DNA of 64,000 bases, taken from NCBI GenBank assembly GCA_900542325.1, contig UQMY01000006.1, positions 1 through 64,000 of the forward strand, read 5' to 3'. Below the pieces are notes generated by a model. The model did not search any database and was not told where the DNA came from. It was given only the letters and a program-made list of their open reading frames with translations. Source of the DNA: an uncultured Collinsella sp. GTDB taxonomy: Bacteria; Actinomycetota; Coriobacteriia; Coriobacteriales; Coriobacteriaceae. The position numbers and the translations under genes are program-made. Position 1 is the stretch's first letter, and every line of letters starts with the position of its first letter. Below are positions 24,887 through 33,413 of this stretch, one piece after another.

Positions 24887-25450
24887 ATGCCTACCATTTC
24901 TACCGCCGACTTCAAGAACGGCCTCGGTCTCCGTATTAAGGACAAGGTTTATACCATCGTCGAGTTCCAGCACGTCAAGCCGGGCAAGGGTGGTGCTTTT
25001 GTGCGCTACAAGACTCGCGATATCAAGAGCGGTCGTGTCGTTGAGAACACCTGCAACGCCGGCACCAAGTTCGAGAGCGTCATGCTCACCACCCGTGAGT
25101 TCCAGTACCTCTACAACGACGGCACCGACTACATCTTCATGGACAACGAGTCCTACGAGCAGGTTCCCGTTCCCGAGGACATGGTGGGCGAGAACTCCAA
25201 GTGGCTGCGTGAGAACGACATCTGCCAGCTGCTCTTCGCCGACGACGAGCTCATGGGCGTGACCCCGCCGATGTTCATCGAGACCACCATCGTCCAGACC
25301 GACCCGGGCTTTAAGGGCGACACCGTCCAGGGTTCCACCAAGCCGGCCACGATCGACACCGGCGCTGTCATCCAGGTCCCCATGTACCTCAACGAGGGCG
25401 AGGTCATTAAGGTTGACACCCGCGACGGCAAGTTCGTCTCCCGCGTCTAG
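24887..25450 (+). CDS. efp: elongation factor P
   Basis: A 187-residue translation factor that relieves ribosome stalling at polyproline. Three beta-barrel domains of standard length. The tip loop reads KPGKGGAF with Lys34, the residue modified in many bacteria; no modification genes are visible here. The C-terminal motif GDTVQGSTKPA is intact. ATG at 24887 follows AGAAAGG. First gene of the efp-asp23-nusB-xseB-tlyA-nadK-recN run. Confidence 0.97.
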   Translation: MPTISTADFKNGLGLRIKDKVYTIVEFQHVKPGKGGAFVRYKTRDIKSGRVVENTCNAGTKFESVMLTTREFQYLYNDGTDYIFMDNESYEQVPVPEDMVGENSKWLRENDICQLLFADDELMGVTPPMFIETTIVQTDPGFKGDTVQGSTKPATIDTGAVIQVPMYLNEGEVIKVDTRDGKFVSRV

Positions 25451-25474
25451 CAACCAACTCTTCTAGGAGGACTC

Positions 25475-25837
25475 ATGCCCCAGGAAATCAAGATTGACGG
25501 CATCGGCATTTCACCCGATGTTCTGACCGCCATCGTCTCGCGCGCCGTGTCGGATGTCGAGGGCATCGCCTCCGTTGGCGTCAAGGACCTTGCCACCAAC
25601 CTTGTCTCCATGATGCTCTCGTCCAAGGCCCCGGCTTCCGAGCCGGCGGTCGAGGCCGAGGTCGTCGGCGACAAGCTCGCGCTCACCGTGCGTGTCGTGG
25701 TGTTCTTTGGCTATCCGTTCAAGAAACTCGCCGAGGCCGTTCGCGTCGCCGTGGTCACCGCCATCGATGCCCAGGTGGGCGTTGAGGTCGAGCGCGTTGA
25801 CGTTTGCATCGACGGCCTCGTTTTCCCCAAGGAGTAA
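25475..25837 (+). CDS. Asp23/Gls24 family protein
   Basis: A 120-residue Asp23/Gls24-family protein. These small acidic alpha/beta proteins sit at the membrane or cell envelope in Gram-positives and are linked to envelope stress. Seen: the family core VSDVEGIASVGVKDL and VRVVVFFGYPF, ending VCIDGLVFPKE. No signal peptide or membrane helix. It is preceded by AGGAGG and stands 24 nt after efp and 3 nt before nusB, the standard location in Gram-positive nus operons. Confidence 0.85.
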   Translation: MPQEIKIDGIGISPDVLTAIVSRAVSDVEGIASVGVKDLATNLVSMMLSSKAPASEPAVEAEVVGDKLALTVRVVVFFGYPFKKLAEAVRVAVVTAIDAQVGVEVERVDVCIDGLVFPKE

Positions 25838-25840
25838 CCT

Positions 25841-26425
25841 TTGAGCCTTAAGGTTTATCGCGGGCGCACGCTTGCCCGCAGTCAGGCGCTGCAGCTGCTG
25901 TTCCAGGCCGAGGCCACGGACAGCCCGCTCGAGCGCGTCCTCGAGGGCGATTTCCTGATCTCGAAGGGTCCCCTCGACCCCTATGCGCTGGAGCTGTGCC
26001 GCGGTGCTTACGAGCATATCGACCGCATCGACTGCGCTCTGCGCGCCGTCGCCAAGAACTGGGATCTTATGCGCATGCCCGGCGCCGACCGCAATCTGCT
26101 GCGTATCGCCGTCTATGAGATGCGTTTCCTCACCGACGAGGAGGTCTCGGACGCCATCGTGATCAACGAGGCCGTCGAGCTCGCCAAGGCCTATGGCACT
26201 GACCAGTCCGCGTCGTTCGTCAACGGCGTGCTGGGCAAGATCGCTCGCAGCGAGGAGCTGCCGGGCGAGGACTTGTACCAAGAGCTGCTCGCCGAGGATC
26301 GCGCTCGCGAGGAGGCCCAGACTGCCGAGGCTGCCGCTAAAGTTGCGGTTGCCCAGGCTGAGGCTGGTGTGCTGGCCGAGGGCGCGGACGCCGCCGAGAC
26401 TGATGTCGACTCCGTCGAGGAGTAG
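25841..26425 (+). CDS. nusB: transcription antitermination factor NusB
   Basis: A 194-residue all-helical RNA-binding factor that joins NusE in rRNA antitermination. Seen: RGRTLARSQALQLLFQAE at the N-terminus, RNLLRIAVYEM, and the AIVINEAVELAKAYG and FVNGVLGKI helices. About 45 extra residues at the C-terminus are Ala/Glu-rich and not part of the fold. TTG at 25841 is the start: AAGGAG ends 6 nt before it. Confidence 0.93.
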   Translation: MSLKVYRGRTLARSQALQLLFQAEATDSPLERVLEGDFLISKGPLDPYALELCRGAYEHIDRIDCALRAVAKNWDLMRMPGADRNLLRIAVYEMRFLTDEEVSDAIVINEAVELAKAYGTDQSASFVNGVLGKIARSEELPGEDLYQELLAEDRAREEAQTAEAAAKVAVAQAEAGVLAEGADAAETDVDSVEE

Positions 26426-26427
26426 CC

Positions 26428-26667
26428 ATGCCAGAGGGTTTCGTCCGCAACTTTGATGAGATTTCGGACCGTCTGGACCAGATCATCGCTACCGTTCGCT
26501 CCAAGGATACGTCCTTGGAGCGTTCACTCGATCTGTTTGACGAAGCGATTGAGCTGGGCTCCCGCGCGGTCGATATGGTCGACAAGTTTGAGCTGACGCC
26601 TCGTGAGGCCGATAAGCTCGAGCAGGAATACGATGAGGATGCGGCAAACGAATCCCAGGATAGCTAG
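26428..26667 (+). CDS. xseB: exodeoxyribonuclease VII small subunit
   Basis: A 79-residue helical protein, the small subunit of exonuclease VII, which several copies of bind the large XseA subunit. Seen: FDEISDRLDQIIATV and LERSLDLFDEAIELG, the typical two-helix pattern. It starts 3 nt after nusB. xseA, which normally stands next to it, is not in this cluster or elsewhere in the window. Confidence 0.88.
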   Translation: MPEGFVRNFDEISDRLDQIIATVRSKDTSLERSLDLFDEAIELGSRAVDMVDKFELTPREADKLEQEYDEDAANESQDS

Positions 26668-26693
26668 GCCGCATCTCCGGATACGAATGGTTG

Positions 26694-27506
26694 ATGGCAT
26701 TCATGAAACGCGTGCGTCTCGATGACGAACTGATTTCACAGGGCATCTGCGCCGATCGCGCGGATGCCCTTCGCACTCTTATGGCCGGCTTGGTCTCGAG
26801 TGGCGGCGAGCGCTTGACTTCGCCGGGCCTTAAGGTGACCCCGGGCCTGCCGCTGCACGTGAAGGGGCGCATTCCCTATGTTGGCCGCGGCGGGCTTAAG
26901 CTCGAAGGCGCGCTCGATGCATTTGGCATCAATCCGACGGGCCTTGCCTGTCTGGATGTGGGCTGCTCTACCGGCGGCTTTACCGATTGCCTGCTCAAGC
27001 GCGGAGCTGCGACCGTTGTCTCGGTGGACGTGGGCCGTGCCCAGTTTGATTGGTCGCTGCGTCAGGACGATCGCGTGACGCTGCATGAGCGCACAAACGT
27101 GACGCAGCTGCCTGAGCTTGGCTATGCCGGTGCCATCGACCTGGCTGTATGTGATGTCTCGTTTACCAGCATCGCGAATATCATCGACGCCGTGCTGGCG
27201 TGCCTGAAGCCTTCGGGTTCGTTCTGCACGCTCGTAAAGCCCCAGTTTGAGGCGCCGGCTGCGCTGGTGGGCGACGGCGGTATCGTGACCGACTCCGCCG
27301 TCCGCCGCGATACGCTCGTGGCGGCGATTGAGCTTTTTGCCGCCAAGGGCCTGTTCCCGCTTGACGTGTGCGTGTCGCCCATCCATGGCGCTAAGGGCAA
27401 CGTTGAGTTTTTCCTTTACGGCACAAGGTTTGCCCCCGGGGAGCGTGCCGAAGATGAGCTGCAATCCCAGTTATCGGTTTTGAGCGAGAAAGCTGCAATG
27501 CTATGA
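26694..27506 (+). CDS. tlyA: TlyA-family rRNA 2'-O-methyltransferase
   Basis: A 270-residue RNA methyltransferase that 2'-O-methylates rRNA in the ribosomal subunits. Residues about 5-65 form an S4 RNA-binding domain (RLDDELISQGICADRADALR). The rest is a FtsJ/RrmJ-like Rossmann fold with LDVGCSTGGFTD (SAM site), VSVDVGRAQ and the catalytic Lys in LVKPQFE. Starts at 26691 (TTG), 26694 and 26703 are all in frame and none has a strong ribosome site; 26694 is a compromise. It overlaps nadK by 4 nt. Confidence 0.9.
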   Translation: MAFMKRVRLDDELISQGICADRADALRTLMAGLVSSGGERLTSPGLKVTPGLPLHVKGRIPYVGRGGLKLEGALDAFGINPTGLACLDVGCSTGGFTDCLLKRGAATVVSVDVGRAQFDWSLRQDDRVTLHERTNVTQLPELGYAGAIDLAVCDVSFTSIANIIDAVLACLKPSGSFCTLVKPQFEAPAALVGDGGIVTDSAVRRDTLVAAIELFAAKGLFPLDVCVSPIHGAKGNVEFFLYGTRFAPGERAEDELQSQLSVLSEKAAML

Positions 27507-28363
27507 AGGTCTTTCTGGTTCCCAATTACTACAAGCAAGAGGCGGTCGAGAGCGGCCTGATGCTCGAGCTTTGGCTTTCGCGCCAGGGTTATGAGGTGGC
27601 ATGGGCTGCCGATCAGCGCTCCAAGATCCAAAGCGCGCCCGATGTTGACGATGCCGACCTGGTCATTACGCTCGGCGGCGACGGAACGCTGCTGCGCGCT
27701 GCCCGCATCCTCAACTATCGCGAGATTCCCATTTTGGGTCTTTCCTATGGTCATTTGGGCTTTTTGACGGCCGCGAGTCCCGAGGAGCGCGACATTTTGC
27801 AGGTTGTGAGCGATGCCCTGTCCGGCGAGCTCCACGTGAGCCGCCGCGCCACCATCGCCGCCGATATCGTTTCGGTGCGCGAAGACGGCACGAAGGATGT
27901 TGTGCGCACGTTTGCCCTCAACGATATGGCACTTACGCGCGGTCCCCTGTCCGATATGGTTGAGTTTGACATCACGGTGTCGGGCCACCATATCGATCGA
28001 CTGCGTGGCGACGGCGTGGTCGTGTCCACGGCGACTGGTTCTACGGGGTACGCGCTCAGTGCAGGTGGCCCCATCGTGAGCCCCGACTATACGGGTATGG
28101 TCTGCGTACCCATTGCGCCGCACACCATTCAGGCCCGTGCTTTTTTGACCTCGCCGAGTGATGTCGTTGAGATCTTTATGTCTGATGATCGCCCGAGCGT
28201 GCCGGCGATTGCCATCGACGGACAGTTTATTACCTGCGATGGCACGGTCGAGAGCGTGGCCGTGCGCCGCGGGCCCGGAGATGTTCTGCTGCTGGATTAC
28301 GGCCCCGAGAGCTTCTATAACTCGGTGAGCCGCGTATTCTATGGAGTCCGTCATGATCGATGA
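27503..28363 (+). CDS. nadK: NAD kinase
   Basis: A 286-residue ATP/polyphosphate-NAD kinase making NADP. Seen: the catalytic GGDGTLL motif (in TLGGDGTLLRAAR), the NAD-binding ALNDMAL, and the Gly-rich ATGSTGYALSAGGP. Normal length. The start ATG overlaps the tlyA stop, and recN starts 11 nt before its end, so all three are probably translated from one message. Confidence 0.95.
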   Translation: MKVFLVPNYYKQEAVESGLMLELWLSRQGYEVAWAADQRSKIQSAPDVDDADLVITLGGDGTLLRAARILNYREIPILGLSYGHLGFLTAASPEERDILQVVSDALSGELHVSRRATIAADIVSVREDGTKDVVRTFALNDMALTRGPLSDMVEFDITVSGHHIDRLRGDGVVVSTATGSTGYALSAGGPIVSPDYTGMVCVPIAPHTIQARAFLTSPSDVVEIFMSDDRPSVPAIAIDGQFITCDGTVESVAVRRGPGDVLLLDYGPESFYNSVSRVFYGVRHDR

Positions 28364-29981
28364 GCTGCAGGTTTCCAACATCGCGCTCATTCGCGAGGCG
28401 ACGTTGGTTCCGAGTGCGGGCCTAACGGTTTTGACCGGCGAGACCGGCGCCGGCAAGACCGCGCTGCTCTCGGCCCTCAAGCTTATTTTGGGCGAGCGCG
28501 CGGATTCGTCGACGGTGCGCGAGGGCGAGGCGCTGGCGAGCGTCGAGGCGCGCCTGTTCGACGGTCCGCACGACACGGAGGGGTTCACCGTACAGCGTAG
28601 CCTTTCTGCCGAGGGCCGCAGCCGCGTAAAAATTGACGGCCGCATCGCCAGCGTGCGTGAGCTTTCGGAGCGCGTCGGCGTGATGATGGATCTTTGCGGT
28701 CAGCACGAGCACCAGCGCCTCCTCGATCCGGCGCATCACGTTGCCATGGTCGATGCCTGGGCTGGTCGCTCTGCGCTCGAGGCGCTCGACCGTTACCGTG
28801 CCTGCTTCAAGGCTTCGCGTGACGCCGCCAAGGAGCTTCGCCGTGTGGAGGAAGCCTCACGCGCGCAGGGGAGTCGCGTCGAGGAGGCTCGCTTTGCCCT
28901 CGAGCGCATCGGCGCGGTCGACCCCAAGCCGGGCGAGTATGAGGAACTCGAGGAACTGCTGCCGCGCTCCGAACATGCCGAGGTTCTGGTTGCCACAGCT
29001 AACGATGCCCATGCATCGCTTGTCGCCGAAGGGGGAGCGCTCGATGCCGTGAACAGCGCCGTGGCAGAGCTTTCCCGTATGGCTACCGTCGATCGCAAAC
29101 TGGGCGACATTGCTGATGCGCTTTCGGATGCCTGTATCTCCCTTGAGGATAGCGCGAACGAGCTTCGTGCCTATCGCGATGGCGTCGCCTTCGACCCGCG
29201 CGAGCTCGCTCGCATGCGTGAGCGGTATTCCGACCTCAAGGGCCTGTTGCGTCAGTGGGGTCCCACCATGGACGATGTTTTTGCCATGCGCGATCGCTCG
29301 CAAGAGCTGCTGTCCTTGGTCGATGATGGCGATGAACAGATCAAAAAGGCGCGTGAATCACTTGGTGCTGCCGAGCGCGAGTTGTTTGCCGCTGCCAAGG
29401 CGCTTAAGCGCGCTCGCAATACGGCTGCCCCGCGCTTCTGCCACGAGGTTGGTCGTCAGATGGCACGCTTGGAGATGGGCGGCGCCGAGCTCGTTTGGGA
29501 GTCGCGTGATCTTCCGCGCGCCGAGTGGACGCCGGCGGGTCCTTCGAGCTACGAGCTTTTGTATCGCAGCGGTGCCGGCTTGACGCCGCGACCCCTGCGC
29601 CGCATTGCGTCGGGCGGCGAGCTCAGCCGCGTTATGCTGGCGAGCAAAGTGGTCTTGGGTAATGCTGACGGCGTCGACACACTGGTATTTGACGAGGTCG
29701 ATGCCGGTGTCGGCGGTTCCACGGCTCGTGCTCTTGCTGGTGTGCTGGCCGATCTTGCCGCTACGCATCAAGTGATTGTCGTAACCCACTTGGCGCAAGT
29801 CGCCGTCATGGCCGACAAGCATTATGTTGTCAGCAAGGAGCCGGGCGATGTTCCCCAGACGCATTTGGACGAGGTAACCGGCGAAGCGCGTACCGCCGAG
29901 ATCGCCCGCATGCTCAGCGGCGATCAGTCCGAGGCAAGCTTGGCCCACGCAAAGCAGATGCTCGAAGAAGTTCGAGGCTAG
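28353..29981 (+). CDS. recN: DNA repair protein RecN
   Basis: A 542-residue SMC-like ATPase acting early in double-strand-break repair. Seen: N-terminal Walker A GETGAGKT, Q-loop region LCGQHEHQRLL, a central coiled coil (about 150-350), and the C-terminal ABC signature ASGGELSRVMLA, Walker B TLVFDEVDAGVGG and the H-loop VTHLAQVA. ATG at 28353 gives the family N-terminus (MIDELQVSNIALI) and has GGAG upstream. The run of genes ends at the bidirectional hairpin 30000-30032. Confidence 0.95.
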   Translation: MIDELQVSNIALIREATLVPSAGLTVLTGETGAGKTALLSALKLILGERADSSTVREGEALASVEARLFDGPHDTEGFTVQRSLSAEGRSRVKIDGRIASVRELSERVGVMMDLCGQHEHQRLLDPAHHVAMVDAWAGRSALEALDRYRACFKASRDAAKELRRVEEASRAQGSRVEEARFALERIGAVDPKPGEYEELEELLPRSEHAEVLVATANDAHASLVAEGGALDAVNSAVAELSRMATVDRKLGDIADALSDACISLEDSANELRAYRDGVAFDPRELARMRERYSDLKGLLRQWGPTMDDVFAMRDRSQELLSLVDDGDEQIKKARESLGAAERELFAAAKALKRARNTAAPRFCHEVGRQMARLEMGGAELVWESRDLPRAEWTPAGPSSYELLYRSGAGLTPRPLRRIASGGELSRVMLASKVVLGNADGVDTLVFDEVDAGVGGSTARALAGVLADLAATHQVIVVTHLAQVAVMADKHYVVSKEPGDVPQTHLDEVTGEARTAEIARMLSGDQSEASLAHAKQMLEEVRG

Positions 29982-29999
29982 GTCGTATCAGCGGTGTTG

Positions 30000-30032
30000 G
30001 TGGGACAAAATAGACTGAAATTTTTGTCCCAC
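30000..30032. terminator. bidirectional terminator between recN and the RpiR regulator
   Basis: GTGGGACAAAA (30000-30010) and TTTTGTCCCAC (30022-30032) form an 11-bp perfect stem. The A/T ends provide a T run in both directions, fitting two convergent genes. Confidence 0.75.
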
Positions 30033-30040
30033 TACGCGTT

Positions 30041-30898
30041 TTACTCAACGACCTTGTCCGGCTGGATGAGCTCCTCGTAGTAGCTGATATGTTCGCGAGC
30101 GTCTTCAATCTCGGGCAGCAGGAAGTTGTAGATAACTTCGATGATCATCGTGGCGCTGATCTTGGAGAACGCAAAGTCACCCGTCGTCAGCAGCGCCTCG
30201 TGGTTGACGGTATTAAAAGTGTAGTCTGCCAGGCGCGCGAGTGGAGACTTGCTGTCGCTGCTGATGACGACTACGGTGGCACCGCAGTCGCGAGCCGCTT
30301 TTGCCATGCGATTCAGTCGGCGCGACTTGCCGGAGTTTGAGATGAGCACGATGACGTCACCCGGGCGCAACGTGAGCGCAAAGCCAATTGATGTCTCGCT
30401 AATGGTGCTCGCCATGCAGCGCAGGCCCAGCTGCGAAAACTTAAACGTCGCATCGAGCGCGACCGCGTTCGTATTGCCCACAGCCGCAAACTCAATAACT
30501 CCTGCATGCTTAAGGGCATGCACAACAGCCGCCAGCGTATCGTGGTCGATCCCGTCGATGGTCGCATTAAGCTCGCTCACCTTGGCAGCCAGGATGTTCT
30601 TAAGGCTCTGCTCCATATTGTCGAGCGAGACTTCGTCAGTCAGGCCCTCGTTGCGCTGGCTTTCCAAATCCCTCGCCAACGAAAACTGAAAGCTGCGGAA
30701 GCTGCCAAAGCCAAGCTTGCGGCAGAAGCGCGAAACGGTCGCCTCGGACGTGGCGGCGGCGCGCGAGAGCTGAGCCGCCGTGAGGCGTGGCGCCTCGGAC
30801 TGGTGCTCCAATATATAGTCGACAATACGCTGCTCGGACTCGCTGTATCCCTGATGGGTACTAATGAGGGAAAGTGCGCTCTTGCTACTATCGGTCAT
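30041..30898 (-). CDS. MurR/RpiR family transcriptional regulator
   Basis: A 285-residue sugar-phosphate-responsive regulator. Residues about 1-75 form the RpiR helix-turn-helix (LTAAQLSRAAATSEATVSRF). Residues about 125-260 form a SIS domain with VIVLISNSGKSRRLN, the phosphosugar-binding loop. ATG at 30898 follows AGGAG; the frame extends upstream without a ribosome site. Divergent from fruA, so it probably senses a sugar phosphate and controls the fructose PTS genes. Confidence 0.88.
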   Translation of the reverse strand: MTDSSKSALSLISTHQGYSESEQRIVDYILEHQSEAPRLTAAQLSRAAATSEATVSRFCRKLGFGSFRSFQFSLARDLESQRNEGLTDEVSLDNMEQSLKNILAAKVSELNATIDGIDHDTLAAVVHALKHAGVIEFAAVGNTNAVALDATFKFSQLGLRCMASTISETSIGFALTLRPGDVIVLISNSGKSRRLNRMAKAARDCGATVVVISSDSKSPLARLADYTFNTVNHEALLTTGDFAFSKISATMIIEVIYNFLLPEIEDAREHISYYEELIQPDKVVE

Positions 30899-30946
30899 GG
30901 ATGGCTCCTGGTTGGCATGAAAATCGGACTCGTTTTGTAATGTCAT

Positions 30947-30952
30947 AGTATA
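30947..30952 (-). promoter_or_regulatory. -10 element of the RpiR regulator gene
   Basis: TATACT on the minus strand at 30952-30947, about 49 nt before the start codon; -35 is poor. Confidence 0.4.
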
Positions 30953-31000
30953 GGGGGATTTTCAATTACAAGATACACCTTGCCGTTTCAAGTGTTGATG

Positions 31001-31043
31001 GTAAACTTTCACCTACCGTTTACGGTTATGAAAGAACCTTTCA
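31001..31043. promoter_or_regulatory. candidate operators between RpiR regulator and fruA
   Basis: Two inverted repeats lie in the divergent intergenic region. GTAAAC (31001-31006) and GTTTAC (31018-31023) are separated by 11 nt. TGAAAG-AAC-CTTTCA (31029-31043) is a perfect 15-nt palindrome. A possible -35, TTGATG (30995-31000), lies directly before the first. Position and symmetry suit regulator binding; no site is experimentally known. Confidence 0.4.
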
Positions 31044-31170
31044 CCGGAGAATTGCGCCTTGTCTCTTCTCACGCGGACGGTAGGTTGGTATCTTTCAGTT
31101 GTGGAAAAGCGCGCAAGGATGCGCGTGTAGGGGAGCGCCTGCGGGCGCAGTACTCAAGAAGGAGGGACAC

Positions 31171-33174
31171 ATGGCTAAGTTTGACATCATCGCCGCTACC
31201 GGTTGCCCGACCGGCATCGCGCACACCTTCATGGCGAAGGAGGCGCTGGAGAAGGCAGCTGCCGAGCGAGGTCTGACCATTAAGGTTGAGACCCATGGCC
31301 AGGTCGGTGTCGAGAACGAGCTCACCAAGAGCGAGATCGCCGGTGCCAAGGCCGTCGTCGTCGCAGCCGATAAGGATGTCCAGGCGGAGCGTTTCGCCGG
31401 CAAGCGCATGGTTTCCGTTGGTGTTTCCAAGGCCCTGTCCGTTGAGGCAGCCGGTAAGCTGATCGACCGCGCGCTCGCCGCCAAGGGTGACGACTCGGTT
31501 GCGGCTGCTGCCGATGTCGAGGATGAGGTCGAGGAGAAGGAGTCCATCGGCCACATCATCTACAAGCACCTCATGAACGGCGTCAGCCACATGCTGGTCT
31601 TCGTCGTCGCCGGTGGTGTCCTGACCGCCGTTTCGTTCCTGTGGGGCATCACGTCCTTCGATTCGACGGCGTCTGACTACAACAGCTTTGCCGCTATGCT
31701 CAAGATCATCGGCGGCATCGCCATGAACCTTATGGTTCCCGTGCTTTCCGCCTACATCGCCGAGTCTATCGGCAAGCGCCCGGCACTCGTCCCCGGCTTT
31801 GTTGCCGGTATGATCGCCATCCAGGGTCTGCCCGTTAACGCCGAGACCGGTATGATCGACGCCGGCGGCGCCGGCGTGGGCTTCGGTTTCCTGGGCGGCA
31901 TCGTCGGCGGCTTCCTCGCTGGCTATGTCATCCTGCTGCTCGAGAAGGTCTTCTCCAAGCTGCCCAAGAATCTGGACGGCCTCAAGGCTATCTTCCTGTA
32001 CCCGCTGTTCTCGACCGCCATCGTCGGCCTGGTCATGCTTGGCATCTCCGGCCCCATGGCTGCCATCAACACCGCCATGATGGACTTCCTCAAGGGTCTG
32101 TCTGCCTCTGGCGCCATTGTCCTGGGCCTTGCCATCGGCTGCATGTGCGCCGTTGACATGGGCGGCCCGGTCAACAAGGCTGCTTACGTCACCGGTACCG
32201 CTATGCTCACCGAGGCACTGGCTGCCGGCGTTGGCACCGATACCTACAACTTCGGCACCAACTTCATGGCTGCCGTCTCCGCCGCCTGCATCGTTCCGCC
32301 GCTGATCACCACCTTCGCCGTCGTTGTCGGTAAGAAGTACTTCAGCCAGGAGGATCATGACGCCGGTATCGTCAACCTCATCCTTGGTTGCACTCACATC
32401 ACCGAGGGCGCCATTCCGTTCATGACCAAGAACATCTGGCCCGTCATGCCCATCATGATGCTTGGCTCCTCCATCGCCTCGATCCTGACCATTATGTTCA
32501 ACGTTCACGATCCGGCGCCCCACGGCGGCTTCCTGGTCCTGCCCGTTGTCGAGAACGGTCCGCTGTGGGTCCTCGCGATCCTCATCGGTGCTGTGGTCGG
32601 CGGCATCCTGTTCGTGGCCTTCAAGAAGTACGACTTCGAGAAGAATCAGAAGGCCGCTCCTGTAGCCAAGCCGGTTGAGGCTTCCAAGGCCGCTGCCGTT
32701 GAGGCCCCTAAGGCCGAGGCTGCCGACTTCGTGAAGGTTGAGAATGTCTTTGTCGCCGAGGACTTCGCTTCTCGTGACGAGGCTCTGAGCTTCGTTTCCA
32801 ACCAGGCCGTCAAGGCCGGTATCGCCAGCGACGCCGACGCCGTCATGAACGCCTTCCTGGCCCGCGAGGCCGAGGGCACCACGGGCATGATGGAGGGCTT
32901 CGCCATCCCGCATGCCAAGTCCGACGCCATTACCGAGGCTGCCGTCATCGTCGTCAAGGACGAGTCCGGCGTGACCGGTTGGGACACCATGGACGGCGCT
33001 CCCGTCAACGTGGCTATCGCCCTGCTCATCCCCGGTGCCCAGGCCGGCACTACGCACCTCAAAATCCTGTCCAAGGTCGCCGAGGCGCTCATGGACGAGG
33101 ACTTCCGTGCCACCGTCAAGGGTTCCACCGACGCCGCCGAGATCGCCAAGACGATCAACGCCCGCCTGGTCTAA
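31171..33174 (+). CDS. fruA: PTS fructose transporter subunit IIBCA
   Basis: A 667-residue membrane permease that imports fructose and phosphorylates it to fructose 1-phosphate. Domain order: IIB (about 1-100, active Cys12 in ATGCPTGIAHT), IIC (about 125-490, many membrane helices, IAIQGLPVNAETG), an Ala/Lys/Pro linker, then IIA (about 535-667, phosphorylated His581 in GFAIPHAKS). The B-C-A order differs from the A-B-C order of Bacillus FruA. ATG at 31171 follows AAGGAGG. HPr, enzyme I and two PfkB kinases follow, giving a complete fructose route. Fructose specificity is inferred from family and context. Confidence 0.92.
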   Translation: MAKFDIIAATGCPTGIAHTFMAKEALEKAAAERGLTIKVETHGQVGVENELTKSEIAGAKAVVVAADKDVQAERFAGKRMVSVGVSKALSVEAAGKLIDRALAAKGDDSVAAAADVEDEVEEKESIGHIIYKHLMNGVSHMLVFVVAGGVLTAVSFLWGITSFDSTASDYNSFAAMLKIIGGIAMNLMVPVLSAYIAESIGKRPALVPGFVAGMIAIQGLPVNAETGMIDAGGAGVGFGFLGGIVGGFLAGYVILLLEKVFSKLPKNLDGLKAIFLYPLFSTAIVGLVMLGISGPMAAINTAMMDFLKGLSASGAIVLGLAIGCMCAVDMGGPVNKAAYVTGTAMLTEALAAGVGTDTYNFGTNFMAAVSAACIVPPLITTFAVVVGKKYFSQEDHDAGIVNLILGCTHITEGAIPFMTKNIWPVMPIMMLGSSIASILTIMFNVHDPAPHGGFLVLPVVENGPLWVLAILIGAVVGGILFVAFKKYDFEKNQKAAPVAKPVEASKAAAVEAPKAEAADFVKVENVFVAEDFASRDEALSFVSNQAVKAGIASDADAVMNAFLAREAEGTTGMMEGFAIPHAKSDAITEAAVIVVKDESGVTGWDTMDGAPVNVAIALLIPGAQAGTTHLKILSKVAEALMDEDFRATVKGSTDAAEIAKTINARLV

Positions 33175-33211
33175 TTCCGCAGTACGCGAATAACATCGCC
33201 CCCTGTAACAA

Positions 33212-33245
33212 AGGCGAGGACTCCCTACGGGTCCTCGCCTTTTTT
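33212..33245 (+). terminator. fruA terminator
   Basis: AGGCGAGGAC (33212-33221) and GTCCTCGCCT (33231-33240) form a perfect 10-bp stem followed by TTTTT. Confidence 0.9.
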
Positions 33246-33253
33246 CATACCAC

Positions 33254-33304
33254 CCGGCACTCAGGGACGTTCCTTTCCTGCCGGCACCCCGGGACACTCC
33301 TTAG
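33254..33304. repeat. imperfect tandem repeat of about 21 nt
   Basis: CGGCAC-TCAGGGAC-GT-TCCTT (33255-33275) is echoed by CGGCAC-CCCGGGAC-AC-TCCTT (33282-33302). Between 33246 and 33413 no gene is supported. Confidence 0.4.
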
Positions 33305-33413
33305 TCCCCGACAGGGCATAAATAGCCCTCATCGACTGAATCACCCACGCGAACAATAATTCAGCCAGAATTCCGTTCGTACGATATTACTCTGGACCGA
33401 CTGAGTTTCCGCA

